DNA of 64,000 nucleotides from Methylorubrum aminovorans (GTDB taxonomy: Bacteria; Pseudomonadota; Alphaproteobacteria; Rhizobiales; Beijerinckiaceae). The notes beneath the pieces were generated by a model, which saw only the letters and a program-made list of their open reading frames with translations, did not search any database and was not told the DNA's origin. Shown in pieces: positions 51,297 through 60,106 of the stretch. Made by a program: the position numbers and the translations under genes. Position 1 is the first letter of the stretch; every line of letters begins with the position of its first letter. The stretch lies in the NCBI RefSeq assembly GCF_022179725.1, contig NZ_BPRC01000013.1:56057-120056 (forward strand), in the 5' to 3' direction.

Positions 51297-52556
51297 CTAG
51301 CCCGCGACCACCACCGGCGGCAGCAGCGGCGGCGGGACGCCGGGTTCAACGACCGGAACCGGCCGCGTCGGTGCCGGGCGGTTCGCGGCCGACCCCTGTG
51401 CCGGGAAGGACAGGTGCACCGTCGTGCCGGGCCGGTCGCCGCGCACGAAGGTGGCGTTGCCGCCCGATTGCTGCGCGAAGCCGAACACCTGGCTGAGCCC
51501 CAGGCCGGTCCCCTCCCCCAGCGGCTTGGTGGTGAAGAACGGCTCGAAGGCCCGAGCCTCGACCTCCGGCGTCATGCCGGATCCGGTGTCCGACACCTCG
51601 ACAGTGAGCCCCTCGCCCCCCGGCAGCAGCCGGGTGGCCAGCGTCAGGGTCCCACCCTCCGGCATCGCGTCGCGGGCGTTGACCGCGAGGTTGAGGATCG
51701 CGTTCTCGAGCTGGTTGGGATCGATGTTCACCCGCGGCAGGTCCGGAGCGAGATCGGTCTCGATCCGGATCCGCGAGCCGATCGTGCCGCGCAGGAATTC
51801 GGCGAAGGAGGCGATCTGGGCGTTGACGTCGGTGCTCACCGGCGAGAGCGGCTGGCAGCGGGCGAAGGCCAGCAGCTTGTGCGTCATCGTCGCCGCCCGC
51901 TCGGCACCCTTCATCGCATCGCCCAGGCGCTTGCGCAGAGGACTCTCCGCGGGCAGGCCGCGCTCGACCCGGTCGAGGTTGAGCAGCACCACGTTGAGCA
52001 GATTGTTGAAGTCGTGGGCCACGCCTCCGGTGAGCTGGCCGATCGCCTCCATCTTCTGGCTCTGGCGCAGCGCTTCCTCGGCGCGCTGGCGCTCGGCATT
52101 GGCGGCTTCCAGGGCGGCGAGCGCCGCGTCGCGCTCCCGGATGCGCGCCTCCAGCGCCTCGTTGGCCTGACGGAGCTGGGTGGGCGAGGGCAGCGTCAGC
52201 GCCTTCGGCATCAGGACCCAGAGCGCCACCGCCGTGCCGATGGAGGCCATGCCCGTGAGGAGCTTGACGGCAGCCTCAAGCCCGTAATCCGGCACCCAGA
52301 GCGTCCAGATCGCCATGAGATGCGTCGCGCCGCAGGCGGTGATGAAGACGGCGAACGACCAGAAGATCCAGCCGAACACCACGTCCCGGCGGTGGGACAC
52401 GAAGTAGGCCAAACCGACGGGAATCGAGAAATAGGCGAAGGCGATCAGGCTATCGGAGACGACGTGCGTCCAGATCAGCTCCGGGCGCCAGAGCAGACAG
52501 ATGCCGTGGGGCGAAAGATTCTCGACCTCCCACAGCCGCCGCAGAAGTTCGAGCAT
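51297..52556 (-). CDS. Histidine kinase with ethylene-receptor-like (ETR1) sensor domain
   Basis: A 419-residue kinase. Residues 25-118 hold three membrane helices with SDSLIAFAYFSIPVGL, FGWIFWSFAVFITACGATHL and LLTGMASIGTAVALWVL. Residues known to matter for copper and ethylene binding in plant ETR1 (Asp25, Tyr32, Ile35, Pro36, Ile62, Cys65, His69) appear as D35, Y42, I45, P46, I72, C75, H79, all shifted by exactly ten. A coiled coil (125-165), a HisKA H-box (GGVAHDFNNLL, H181) and an HATPase domain (NLAVNARDAMPEGG, DTGSGM, GTGLGLS) follow. There is no GAF or receiver domain. The C-terminal 40 residues are Pro-rich. Confidence 0.85.
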   Translation of the reverse strand: MLELLRRLWEVENLSPHGICLLWRPELIWTHVVSDSLIAFAYFSIPVGLAYFVSHRRDVVFGWIFWSFAVFITACGATHLMAIWTLWVPDYGLEAAVKLLTGMASIGTAVALWVLMPKALTLPSPTQLRQANEALEARIRERDAALAALEAANAERQRAEEALRQSQKMEAIGQLTGGVAHDFNNLLNVVLLNLDRVERGLPAESPLRKRLGDAMKGAERAATMTHKLLAFARCQPLSPVSTDVNAQIASFAEFLRGTIGSRIRIETDLAPDLPRVNIDPNQLENAILNLAVNARDAMPEGGTLTLATRLLPGGEGLTVEVSDTGSGMTPEVEARAFEPFFTTKPLGEGTGLGLSQVFGFAQQSGGNATFVRGDRPGTTVHLSFPAQGSAANRPAPTRPVPVVEPGVPPPLLPPVVVAG

Positions 52557-52751
52557 CGCTTCGGCCCCGGCCCACCTGGGCGCGATCCTACAGACCGCGC
52601 GGTCACATGCTCAACAGGAATTGGGTCCTCCCGCCAAGGCCGCCTCCCCTGCCTGCGATTCTCTACGCGAGACGCCCTCGGCCCCCAAACGTTAAGCTTT
52701 GCTTAACCCTATTCGCTCATCAAACGGGGTGGTTTTCGAGGGCGGGCGCGA

Positions 52752-54260
52752 GTGTCGGCGCAACGGGCTATCACGCAAGCTGAGGCGTCGCCGAGGGCCT
52801 TGCAGGACGCTCTGCAAGGGGCCCTGCAACGCGCCTTGCAGGGCGCGTTGCAAGAGGCCGCACAAGGGGCTTCACAAGAGGCCTCGCAGCAGGCTTCGAA
52901 GGATGCATCCGACAAGCCCGCGGGCTCGGCGACGGACGCGGTCCCCGATGAGGCTCCGCCTCGGGCACAGGTCGCCGCCCCGCAGAGGCGTGTCAGCCTC
53001 GCCAGCCTGCTGAACGCCACGGCCCGGCGCCATCCCGACCGGATCGCGGTCGTCGATCCCGCCGACAAGCCGGATTGGAGCGACCGGCCCGCCATCACCT
53101 GGACCTATGCCGCCGCCGCCGAGATCGTCGAGCGCCTCGCCCGCGGCCTGCGCAGTTGGCGCCTGCCGCCGGGAAGCCGCATCGGCCTGTGCCTGCCGGG
53201 CTCGGCCGAGAGCGCGCTGGCGATCCTCGCCGTCGAGGCCGCCGGCCACGTCGCCTGTCTCCTGCCGGTCTCCTGGGACGAGGAGCATCTGCTCACCGCG
53301 GCGCAGAACGTGGCGCTGAGCGCGGTTCTGACCCAGGCCCGGCTCGGCTCCGCCGCACCCGCGCAACGTCTCTGCAATGTCGCCGCGCGCTATTTCGGCC
53401 TGCGCTACCTCGCCGCCTTCGGTCCCGACGTGCCGGACGGGGTGATCAACCTCGACCGGTTCGTTCTCGACGGCCCCGCCGGAGAGCTCACCGGACCGGC
53501 GCCCGAATCCGCCGGCCTCATCAGCTTCGTCGGCGGCGATCCCGAGCGGCCGGTCTACCGCAGCGGTGAATCGGTGGTGGCGGCGGCCGCCGCGCATCTC
53601 GTAGCGATGCGGGTCGCACCCGCCGAGCGCATCCTCAGCCTGATCGCCCCGCATGACCTGCGCGGCCTCGCCACCGGGCTCGCCGCCGCCCTCGTGGCGG
53701 GCGCGAGCCTGGAAACGCTTCCGCTTTTCGACGGCGCGGCCTTCGCGGCGGCCCTGCGCCGACCAGGGCCGACCCATCTCGTCGCTCCCGCCTTCCTCGA
53801 GAAGAACCTCGCCGGCCGCGACATGCCGGCGGATCTGCGCTCGGTTGCCCTGGTTCACCGGGCACCAACCCGTCTCCCCGGCCGCAGCCGCGCCGTGGGC
53901 CTGCCGCAGAGCCTGCGGCTCGACACGGTGGTCGATACGATCGTCTTCGATGAGACGGCACTGCTTTCCGGCCGACGCGGAACCTCGGGCGATCTGTCTC
54001 TCGTGCTCGGCAAGCCGGAACGCCTCTCCCTCCCCGCCACGCTGATGGCGCTGCGACACGGGCCGGACGGGCGTCTCGCCTTCCGCGGCCAAGCGTGCTC
54101 CGTGCGGGCGCTGCAACGCGGAAGCCGGCCCGACGCGCCGGACAGCGCTTGGCGGGAGACCTCCTACGCGCCGGTGCTGTTCGCGGGCCTCGCCACCGCG
54201 ATCGAGACGGTCGAGACGCCCGACTCCACTGCGTCCCCGGAAAATTTTGCGCCCGCGTAA
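52752..54260 (+). CDS. Degenerate adenylate-forming (AMP-binding) protein
   Basis: A 502-residue protein. Residues 15-55 are a repeat of Ala-Leu-Gln units (ALQDALQGALQRALQGALQ) of probable helical form. From about 80 on it follows the N-terminal domain of acyl-CoA synthetases (LLNATARRHPDRIAVVD, RLARGLRSWRLPPGSRIGLCLPGSAES). The phosphate-binding loop (T-S-G-T-T-G-x-P-K-G) is replaced by FVGGDPERPVYRSG, the YG-TE motif is gone, and the C-terminal lid domain with its Lys is absent. It cannot be a normal ligase. The start is GTG at 52752. Partners unknown; composition is like its neighbours. Confidence 0.65.
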   Translation: MSAQRAITQAEASPRALQDALQGALQRALQGALQEAAQGASQEASQQASKDASDKPAGSATDAVPDEAPPRAQVAAPQRRVSLASLLNATARRHPDRIAVVDPADKPDWSDRPAITWTYAAAAEIVERLARGLRSWRLPPGSRIGLCLPGSAESALAILAVEAAGHVACLLPVSWDEEHLLTAAQNVALSAVLTQARLGSAAPAQRLCNVAARYFGLRYLAAFGPDVPDGVINLDRFVLDGPAGELTGPAPESAGLISFVGGDPERPVYRSGESVVAAAAAHLVAMRVAPAERILSLIAPHDLRGLATGLAAALVAGASLETLPLFDGAAFAAALRRPGPTHLVAPAFLEKNLAGRDMPADLRSVALVHRAPTRLPGRSRAVGLPQSLRLDTVVDTIVFDETALLSGRRGTSGDLSLVLGKPERLSLPATLMALRHGPDGRLAFRGQACSVRALQRGSRPDAPDSAWRETSYAPVLFAGLATAIETVETPDSTASPENFAPA

Positions 54261-54519
54261 TCCGGTCCGTCTGCCGCAGCGCAGGCGGAATCCCCGCCTT
54301 TATTGCGGCGGAGAAAAGATCAGAGAAATCAACGGGTAATCGCGCGAGCCACGCGCCGCGGCGCCCTTCATCAGGGCCTGTGCAGTGCAGTTCATCAGAC
54401 CTTCAGCCGAGCGGTTCCATGTTGAATTGATCTGCATGGCCGGCGAACCAATCGTGACCGTGCGGGTTATCCGGGGTGCCTCTTCACACGAGGCGCGACA
54501 TGGGGTAACGCTGAAGCTT

Positions 54520-54861
54520 ATGGGTGCGCTGCAACAAGTGCTCGTCGTAGACGATGGCCGCCGGGCCGTCGACCGCTCTCTTGCTGCCGACCTTGCCGGG
54601 CTCGGTTACGCGAGCGTGACCGCTTCGATCGAAGCGGCCGACGACGTTCTCGCCGTGATCGCTCGCCCCGCGGCGATCGTTCTCCAGCTCTCTTCCAGCC
54701 CGAACCCGCAGATCGCCGCCCTGGCCAACCGCCTGCGTGAGCAGATGCGCGTCGGCGGCATTCCGGTGATCGAAATGGATGACGCGGGCCCCCGCGCCGG
54801 TGCCCCCGTCGATCTGAAGAGCCGGATCGGACCCTACGTGCTCAACGAGCCGGAGCTGTAA
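54520..54861 (+). CDS. Degenerate receiver-domain protein
   Basis: A 113-residue protein with the receiver start QQVLVVDDGRRAV (acidic pair 11-12) and alternating strands and helices, but the phospho-acceptor position reads AAIVLQLSS, with Gln56 for Asp. The conserved Thr and Lys are also not clear. It is probably a phosphorylation-independent pseudo-receiver. An earlier in-frame ATG at 54436 would add 28 residues. A terminator follows 26 bases after the stop. Confidence 0.6.
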   Translation: MGALQQVLVVDDGRRAVDRSLAADLAGLGYASVTASIEAADDVLAVIARPAAIVLQLSSSPNPQIAALANRLREQMRVGGIPVIEMDDAGPRAGAPVDLKSRIGPYVLNEPEL

Positions 54862-54887
54862 GGCTTTCCCTTAACGGGACAATGACG

Positions 54888-54911
54888 GGCGGGCCGAGGG
54901 CCCGCCTTTTT
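54888..54911 (+). terminator. Rho-independent terminator
   Basis: Stem GGCGGGCC/GGCCCGCC with loop GAG and a run of five T. It ends the pseudo-receiver transcript. Confidence 0.9.
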
Positions 54912-54932
54912 CGTTTGTGCGGAGACGAGCGA

Positions 54933-55130
54933 TTATGCCGCCGCGACGATCTCGCTCTCGCGGACGGCGCGCTCCGCCGAGCCCGAGCGGATCCGGTAGG
55001 ACGGCTCACCGGTCGGATCGTCGGGCATCAGGCGGACGACCTCGCTGATCGCGCCGAACCCCAGTCGCTCGTCGAGGGGCGAGGATTGGGCGCGGCGAAC
55101 GCGCTGGCCGAGCTTGAACTTGTGCATCAT
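54933..55130 (-). CDS. Small conserved-type hypothetical protein
   Basis: A 65-residue protein MMHKFKLGQRVRRAQ, then GAISEVVRLMPDDPTGEP and SYRIRSGSAERAVRESEIV. The FKLGQRV-x-G/A...E-V-R-L-M-P ... YRIRS pattern is like small beta-barrel proteins frequent in Rhizobiales. GAGGAGA stands seven bases before ATG 55130. Function unknown. Convergent with the pseudo-receiver gene. Confidence 0.65.
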   Translation of the reverse strand: MMHKFKLGQRVRRAQSSPLDERLGFGAISEVVRLMPDDPTGEPSYRIRSGSAERAVRESEIVAAA

Positions 55131-55320
55131 CGGTATTCTCCTCGAACGCTGTCCGCCGGAGCGTCGAAGACGGCTTCGGGCGGAGGAGAGCCCCATCGGG
55201 ACAACGAACGAGCGCCGATCGTGGCCTTAAGCGGGGATCGAAATCGGCCCCGGCGCCGTGCCGGGGCGGGTTCCGCGCGTCGGACGGGTCCGGCTCGCGG
55301 TCAGGGCTGCCGGCAGGCGG

Positions 55321-55689
55321 TCAGCGCCGCAGCTTGATCTTGGCCTTGCGGGCGGCGTAGCGAGCGTCCCGCTCTTCTTTCTGCTTGGCCTGGGCGAGGC
55401 GGGCGCGCTCGGCGGCGGCCTCGATCTCGGCGGCCTTGCGCGCGGCCTCCGCCGCGCGCTCCGCGGCGGCGATGGCGGCCAGCCGCTCGGCCTCAACGCG
55501 CCGCTGCATCTCGCGCTCCTGAACCCGCTCTTCGCGAGCGACGGCGATCGCGCGGCGCTCGGCGCCGCGGGCCTGCACGGCCGGGTCGTCCTGGGAGGGG
55601 CGGGCGCGGAAGCGGGCGAGCATGGCCTCCCGTGCGGAGGCAGAATCCTGGCGACGGTCGTCGAAGGAGTTTTGTTTGCTGAAGCTCAC
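55321..55689 (-). CDS. DUF6481 family coiled-coil protein
   Basis: A 122-residue, highly charged protein: FDDRRQDSASAREAMLARFR, then a long single helix rich in Ala, Glu and Arg (REERVQEREMQRRVEAERLA), ending in the basic KAKIKLRR. This matches DUF6481, a small helical family often next to cold-shock genes. It lies downstream of cspA, with a terminator between. Confidence 0.7.
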   Translation of the reverse strand: MSFSKQNSFDDRRQDSASAREAMLARFRARPSQDDPAVQARGAERRAIAVAREERVQEREMQRRVEAERLAAIAAAERAAEAARKAAEIEAAAERARLAQAKQKEERDARYAARKAKIKLRR

Positions 55690-55744
55690 AGAGTGTCCTT
55701 GATCGTGCCGGGCGCGAGGAGCGAGCCGCGGCCTAAAAAGCGCA

Positions 55745-55769
55745 AAGCCGCTCCGGTCCGGAGCGGCTT
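55745..55769 (-). terminator. Terminator after cold-shock gene
   Basis: Perfect stem AAGCCGCTCCGG/CCGGAGCGGCTT; on the reverse strand it is followed by TGCGCTTTTTA. It separates the cold-shock gene from the DUF6481 gene. Confidence 0.8.
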
Positions 55770-55793
55770 CGACATGTCGGGTTCAGGCGCGGA

Positions 55794-56003
55794 TTACGCG
55801 ACCTGGAGCTGTCCCGCCGACTGCTTGCCGGAACGGCGGTCGGTTTCCATCTCGTAGGAGACCCGCTGGCCCTCGGTGAGGCCGCGCAGGCCGGCGCGCT
55901 CGACGGCGGAGATGTGGACGAAAACGTCCTTCGAGCCGTCCTCAGGCTGGATGAAGCCGAAGCCCTTCTGCTCGTTGAACCACTTGACGGTGCCGGTGCT
56001 CAT
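55794..56003 (-). CDS. Cold-shock protein (CspA family)
   Basis: A 69-residue single-stranded nucleic-acid-binding protein: TGTVKWFNEQKGFGFI (RNP1 KGFGFI, 13-18) and VFVHISAVE (RNP2). Acts as RNA chaperone. The 5' side is a long leader of low GC content, as is usual for cold-shock mRNAs. AGGACATTCT precedes the ATG. Confidence 0.92.
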   Translation of the reverse strand: MSTGTVKWFNEQKGFGFIQPEDGSKDVFVHISAVERAGLRGLTEGQRVSYEMETDRRSGKQSAGQLQVA

Positions 56004-56309
56004 AGAATGTCCTTGTCTCCGCAGGATGCAGCTAGCGAGCCTCCGCGCCCTGCGGCACCGAGGCTGTGTCGTTCGACCGATAACGAAGGAAAATGAGAAC
56101 CGCCCTGCGGAGGCGTTACGGCCCAGAAAATCCGGCCTCGCATCGATGAGAACTTATATGCAATTGGAATGGAGCTTTATCAAGGCGGTATTTTATTTTT
56201 CGTATCGCAATAATTGTTGGCAGATCGCTTGAAACGACCTGCCTGCACCCGCGATTCTTCAATTCGTAGCGCGTGTTGAGGGCGAGAATCTCCTCGCCCC
56301 GCCACGTCT
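56004..56309. other. Gene-free AT-rich stretch
   Basis: 306 bases without a supported gene. The part 56004-56110 is the likely leader and promoter of the cold-shock gene. At 56150-56240 a clearly AT-rich patch (for instance GGTATTTTATTTTTCG and CGCAATAATTGTTGG) stands out against about 70% GC around it. It also holds the end of the mfd transcript. Origin unknown. Confidence 0.5.
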
Positions 56310-59300
56310 TCACGCCGCCTTCTTCGCCCGCTTGGCGATGGTCACGAGGCCGCGCATGATCTGCGTGGTCTCTTTCAGGCGCTTGGGCACGGTGTCGAGT
56401 TCGCGGATGAACACGACGCTCATGTCGGGACGGACCTTGGCGAAGGAGCCCTGCTCCACGACCATGGCGGCCAGCCCCTGCGGGTTGGCGAAGGACTTTT
56501 CGCGGAAGTGGACCACGACGCCCTTCGGCCCGGCCTCGACCTTTTCGACATTGGCCTCGCGGCACAGGATCTTGATGGTCACGATCTTCAGGAGCTGCTC
56601 CACCTCCGGCGGCAGCGGCCCGAAGCGGTCGATCAGCTCGGCCCCGAAGCTCTCCATTTCGGCGTCGTTCTCCAGCGTCGAGAGGCGCCGGTAGAGGCCG
56701 AGCCGGACGGTGAGATCCTCGACGTAATCCTCCGGGATCGTGACGGGGGCGCCGAGCGCGATCGTCGGCGACCACGCCTCCTCCACCGGCTCCTCGATCC
56801 CGGCTTTCAGCGCGGTGACGGCGTCCTCCAGCATCTGCTGGTAGAGTTCGTAACCCACTTCCTTGATGTGGCCGGACTGGGCGTCGCCGAGCAGATTGCC
56901 GGCACCGCGGATGTCGAGATCGTGGGAGGCGAGCTGGAAGCCGGCGCCGAGCGTGTCGAGGCTCTGGAGCACCTTGAGCCGCTGCTCGGCCTGGGTGGTG
57001 AGCTGACGGTTGGCCGGCGTCGTGAACAGAGCATAGGCCCGCGCCTTGGAGCGGCCGACGCGCCCGCGGAGCTGGTAGAGCGCGGCCAGCCCGAACATGT
57101 CGGCCCGGTGCACGATCAGCGTGTTGGCCGTCGGGATGTCGAGGCCGGATTCGACGATGGTGGTCGAGAGCAGCACGTCGTACTTGCCCTCGTAGAACGC
57201 GGTCATGACGTCCTCGAGCTGGCCCGCCGCCATCTGGCCGTGGGCGACCGCAACGGTGACCTCCGGCATCTCCTGATCGAGGAAGCGCTTGACCTCTGCC
57301 AGATCCTCGATGCGCGGCACCACGTAGAAGGCCTGTCCACCGCGGTAGCGCTCGCGCAGCAGCGCCTCGCGGATCAGCAGTGGGTCGAACGGCGTCACGA
57401 AGGTGCGCACGGCCAGACGATCCACCGGCGGCGTGGCGATGATCGAGAGTTCGCGCACGCCCGTCATGGCGAGTTGCAGCGTGCGCGGGATCGGGGTGGC
57501 CGAGAGCGTCAGCACGTGGACGTCGGCCTGGAGCGCCTTCAGCCGCTCCTTGTGAGCGACGCCGAAATGCTGCTCCTCGTCGACGATGATGAGGCCGAGA
57601 TCCTTGAAGGCGACGTTCTTGGCCAAGAGCGCATGGGTGCCGACCACGATGTCGACCTTGCCCTCGGCGAGCCCCGCACGGGTCTGGCGCTGGTCCCCGG
57701 CCGAGACGAAGCGCGAGAGCTGGGCGACGTTGATCGGCAGACCTTTGAAGCGCTCGGCAAACGTCCGGTAGTGCTGGCGCGCGAGAAGCGTCGTCGGCAC
57801 CACCACGGCGACTTGCTTGCCCGAGATCGCCGAGGCGAAGGCCGCGCGGAGCGCCACCTCGGTCTTGCCGAAGCCGACATCGCCGCAGACGAGGCGGTCC
57901 ATCGGCCGCCCGGCATTGAGGTCGTCGAGCACCGCGTCGATGGCGTTGGCCTGATCCTCGGTCTCCTGGAAGGCAAAGCGGGCGGCGAACTCCTCGTAGA
58001 GGCCCTCCGGCGCCTTGAGCGAGGGCGCGGGCTTCACGAAGCGCGCGGCGGCGACCTTGATGAGTTCGCCCGCCATCTCGAGGATGCGGCGCTTCATCTT
58101 GGCCTTGCGGGCCTGCCACGCCCCGCCGCCGAGGCGGTCGAGCGCGACCTCGGAATCCTCCGAGCCGTAGCGGGTCAGTAGCTCGATATTCTCCACCGGC
58201 AAGAGCAGCAGGCCGCCGGCATATTGCAGTTCCAGGCAATCGTGCGGCGCACCGGCCGCGGTGATGGTCTTGAGGCCGACGAAGCGGCCGATGCCGTGGT
58301 CGGCGTGGACCACGAGGTCGCCGGGCTGGAGCGCCTGCACCTCCAGGATGATGTCCTGGGGCCGCTTGGACTTGCGCTTCTGGCGCACCAGGCGGTCGCC
58401 GAGGATGTCGCCCTCGGCCACCACCGCCAGCTTGTCGAGGGTGAAGCCCGCCTCCAGGCCCCAGACCGCGACCGCTACGTCGGTGCCACGCTTGAGCGCG
58501 TTCACGGCCGTGAAGGTGTTGATTTCGATCGGCTTCTTGAGGCCGTGGTCGGTCAGCACGCCGCAGAGCCGGTCGCGGGAACCGTCGGACCAGGATCCAA
58601 GGATCACATGATGCCCGGATGCCTGGAGGTCGCGGATATGCGCCACCGCAGCGTCGAACACGCTGGCTGCCTCGTCCGCCCGCTCGGGCGCGAAGTTGCG
58701 GCCGGCCCTGGCGCCGCAATCGATCACCGCCCGCTCATCCGAATCCGGCTGGGCGAAGGGGCTGAGCCGCGCCACCGTGCCGGCCTCGACCTTGCCCTTC
58801 CACTCGTTGGGGGTGAGGTAGAGCGCGCGGGGCGGCAGCGGCTTGTAGGGCGCCACCCCCGATTGCGGGTTCTTCAGCGCCGCCTCGCGGGCCTGGAAAT
58901 AGTCCTGGATCAGCGAGAGCCGCTCGGACGCCGCCTCCTCGACCTGCGGGTCGAACAGCATCGGCACGTCGCCGAGATAGTCGAACAGGGTGTCGAGGCC
59001 GTCGTAGAACAGCGGCATCCAGTGCTCAACGCCGGCATAGCGCCGCCCCTCGCTCACCGTCTCGTAGAGCCGGTCGTCGCGGGTCGCCGCGCCGAAGCTC
59101 GACAGGTAGCCCTGGCGGAAGCGCCGGATCGTCTCGGTGGTGAGTTGCACCTCGCTCATCGGCACGAGGTCGAGGGAGCGGAGCGAACCCACCGTGCGCT
59201 GCGTCTCCGGATCGAAGGCGCGGATCGATTCGAGGGTGTCGCCGAAGAAATCGAGGCGGATCGGGTTCGGCAGGCCCGGCGGCGACAGGTCGAGGATGCC

Positions 59301-59906
59301 GCCGCGCACGGCGTATTCGCCGGTATCCCGCACGGTCCCCGTGCGCAGAAACCCGTTGGCCTCGACCCAGGCGACCACCTTGTCCATCGGCACCACGTTG
59401 CCGATCGCAGCCGAGAAGGTCTCGACCGCGACCCGAGCGCGCGGCGGCACCCGCTGCACCAGGGCGTTGACCGTGGTGCAGAGGATGCGCGGCTTCTCTT
59501 CCGAGGAGCGCGAGCGGGTCAGGCGCGAGAGCGCGGTCATGCGCTGCGCGGCGATCGCGGCATTGGGCGAGACGCGGTCGTAGGGCTGGCAATCCCAGGC
59601 CGGGAAGCTCATCGCCTCGATCTCGGGGGCGACGAATTTGAGCGCGTTCTGGAAGGCGTTGGAGCGCCCGGAATCTCGCGCGACGTGAACCAGCACCGCC
59701 GGCCCCTCGAAGGTGCCCGACAGCGCGCGGGCGAGGTCGGCCGCCACCAGCGCGTCGAAGCCGTCGGGGACGGAGGCCAGCGTCGGGCTGTCGCCACGCT
59801 TGATCGCATCGAGCGCCTTGGTCAGCGGCGCCGATTTCGGCAGGGCGAAGCGGGCGGTCTGCGGCTTCGGAGCGGGAGCGGGCGGCTTGGGCTGGGGTTT
59901 GGCCAT
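56310..59906 (-). CDS. mfd: Transcription-repair coupling factor
   Basis: A 1198-residue protein of full Mfd length. UvrB-like N-terminal part (GPAVLVHVARDSGR, FPAWDCQPYDRVSPN), RNA-polymerase-interaction domain (GDLVVHADHGIGRFVGL), superfamily 2 helicase with Walker A GDVGFGKTE (about 672-680) and DEEQHFGV, RGRVGRS, and the C-terminal TRCF domain. It removes stalled RNA polymerase and recruits UvrA. Convergent region to its right carries sdhE and recG, the usual alphaproteobacterial cluster. Confidence 0.93.
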   Translation of the reverse strand: MAKPQPKPPAPAPKPQTARFALPKSAPLTKALDAIKRGDSPTLASVPDGFDALVAADLARALSGTFEGPAVLVHVARDSGRSNAFQNALKFVAPEIEAMSFPAWDCQPYDRVSPNAAIAAQRMTALSRLTRSRSSEEKPRILCTTVNALVQRVPPRARVAVETFSAAIGNVVPMDKVVAWVEANGFLRTGTVRDTGEYAVRGGILDLSPPGLPNPIRLDFFGDTLESIRAFDPETQRTVGSLRSLDLVPMSEVQLTTETIRRFRQGYLSSFGAATRDDRLYETVSEGRRYAGVEHWMPLFYDGLDTLFDYLGDVPMLFDPQVEEAASERLSLIQDYFQAREAALKNPQSGVAPYKPLPPRALYLTPNEWKGKVEAGTVARLSPFAQPDSDERAVIDCGARAGRNFAPERADEAASVFDAAVAHIRDLQASGHHVILGSWSDGSRDRLCGVLTDHGLKKPIEINTFTAVNALKRGTDVAVAVWGLEAGFTLDKLAVVAEGDILGDRLVRQKRKSKRPQDIILEVQALQPGDLVVHADHGIGRFVGLKTITAAGAPHDCLELQYAGGLLLLPVENIELLTRYGSEDSEVALDRLGGGAWQARKAKMKRRILEMAGELIKVAAARFVKPAPSLKAPEGLYEEFAARFAFQETEDQANAIDAVLDDLNAGRPMDRLVCGDVGFGKTEVALRAAFASAISGKQVAVVVPTTLLARQHYRTFAERFKGLPINVAQLSRFVSAGDQRQTRAGLAEGKVDIVVGTHALLAKNVAFKDLGLIIVDEEQHFGVAHKERLKALQADVHVLTLSATPIPRTLQLAMTGVRELSIIATPPVDRLAVRTFVTPFDPLLIREALLRERYRGGQAFYVVPRIEDLAEVKRFLDQEMPEVTVAVAHGQMAAGQLEDVMTAFYEGKYDVLLSTTIVESGLDIPTANTLIVHRADMFGLAALYQLRGRVGRSKARAYALFTTPANRQLTTQAEQRLKVLQSLDTLGAGFQLASHDLDIRGAGNLLGDAQSGHIKEVGYELYQQMLEDAVTALKAGIEEPVEEAWSPTIALGAPVTIPEDYVEDLTVRLGLYRRLSTLENDAEMESFGAELIDRFGPLPPEVEQLLKIVTIKILCREANVEKVEAGPKGVVVHFREKSFANPQGLAAMVVEQGSFAKVRPDMSVVFIRELDTVPKRLKETTQIMRGLVTIAKRAKKAA

Positions 59907-60106
59907 CAGGATGTCGGTTGTGGAAAGGGCTCGACCAGGGTTCCCCTCCCCCCTCTGCAGGGGAGGGTGGCCCTCGCGTGCAGAGGGTCGGGAGAAAGGA
60001 GCGCCGCGTCCGGAAAGACCTGAGCCGGCCCCTCACCCGCCCGCTCCCGCTTCAGGGGAGAGGGAAGGCCGGCGCATAACAGGAAGCTGCCCGCGGCGGC
60101 GAACGT

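Noticed and set aside
52800..52870. Possible CRISPR-like or satellite repeat
   Set aside because: The repeat unit is about 12 bases, in frame and codes Ala-Leu-Gln units at the start of a long gene; there are no spacers.
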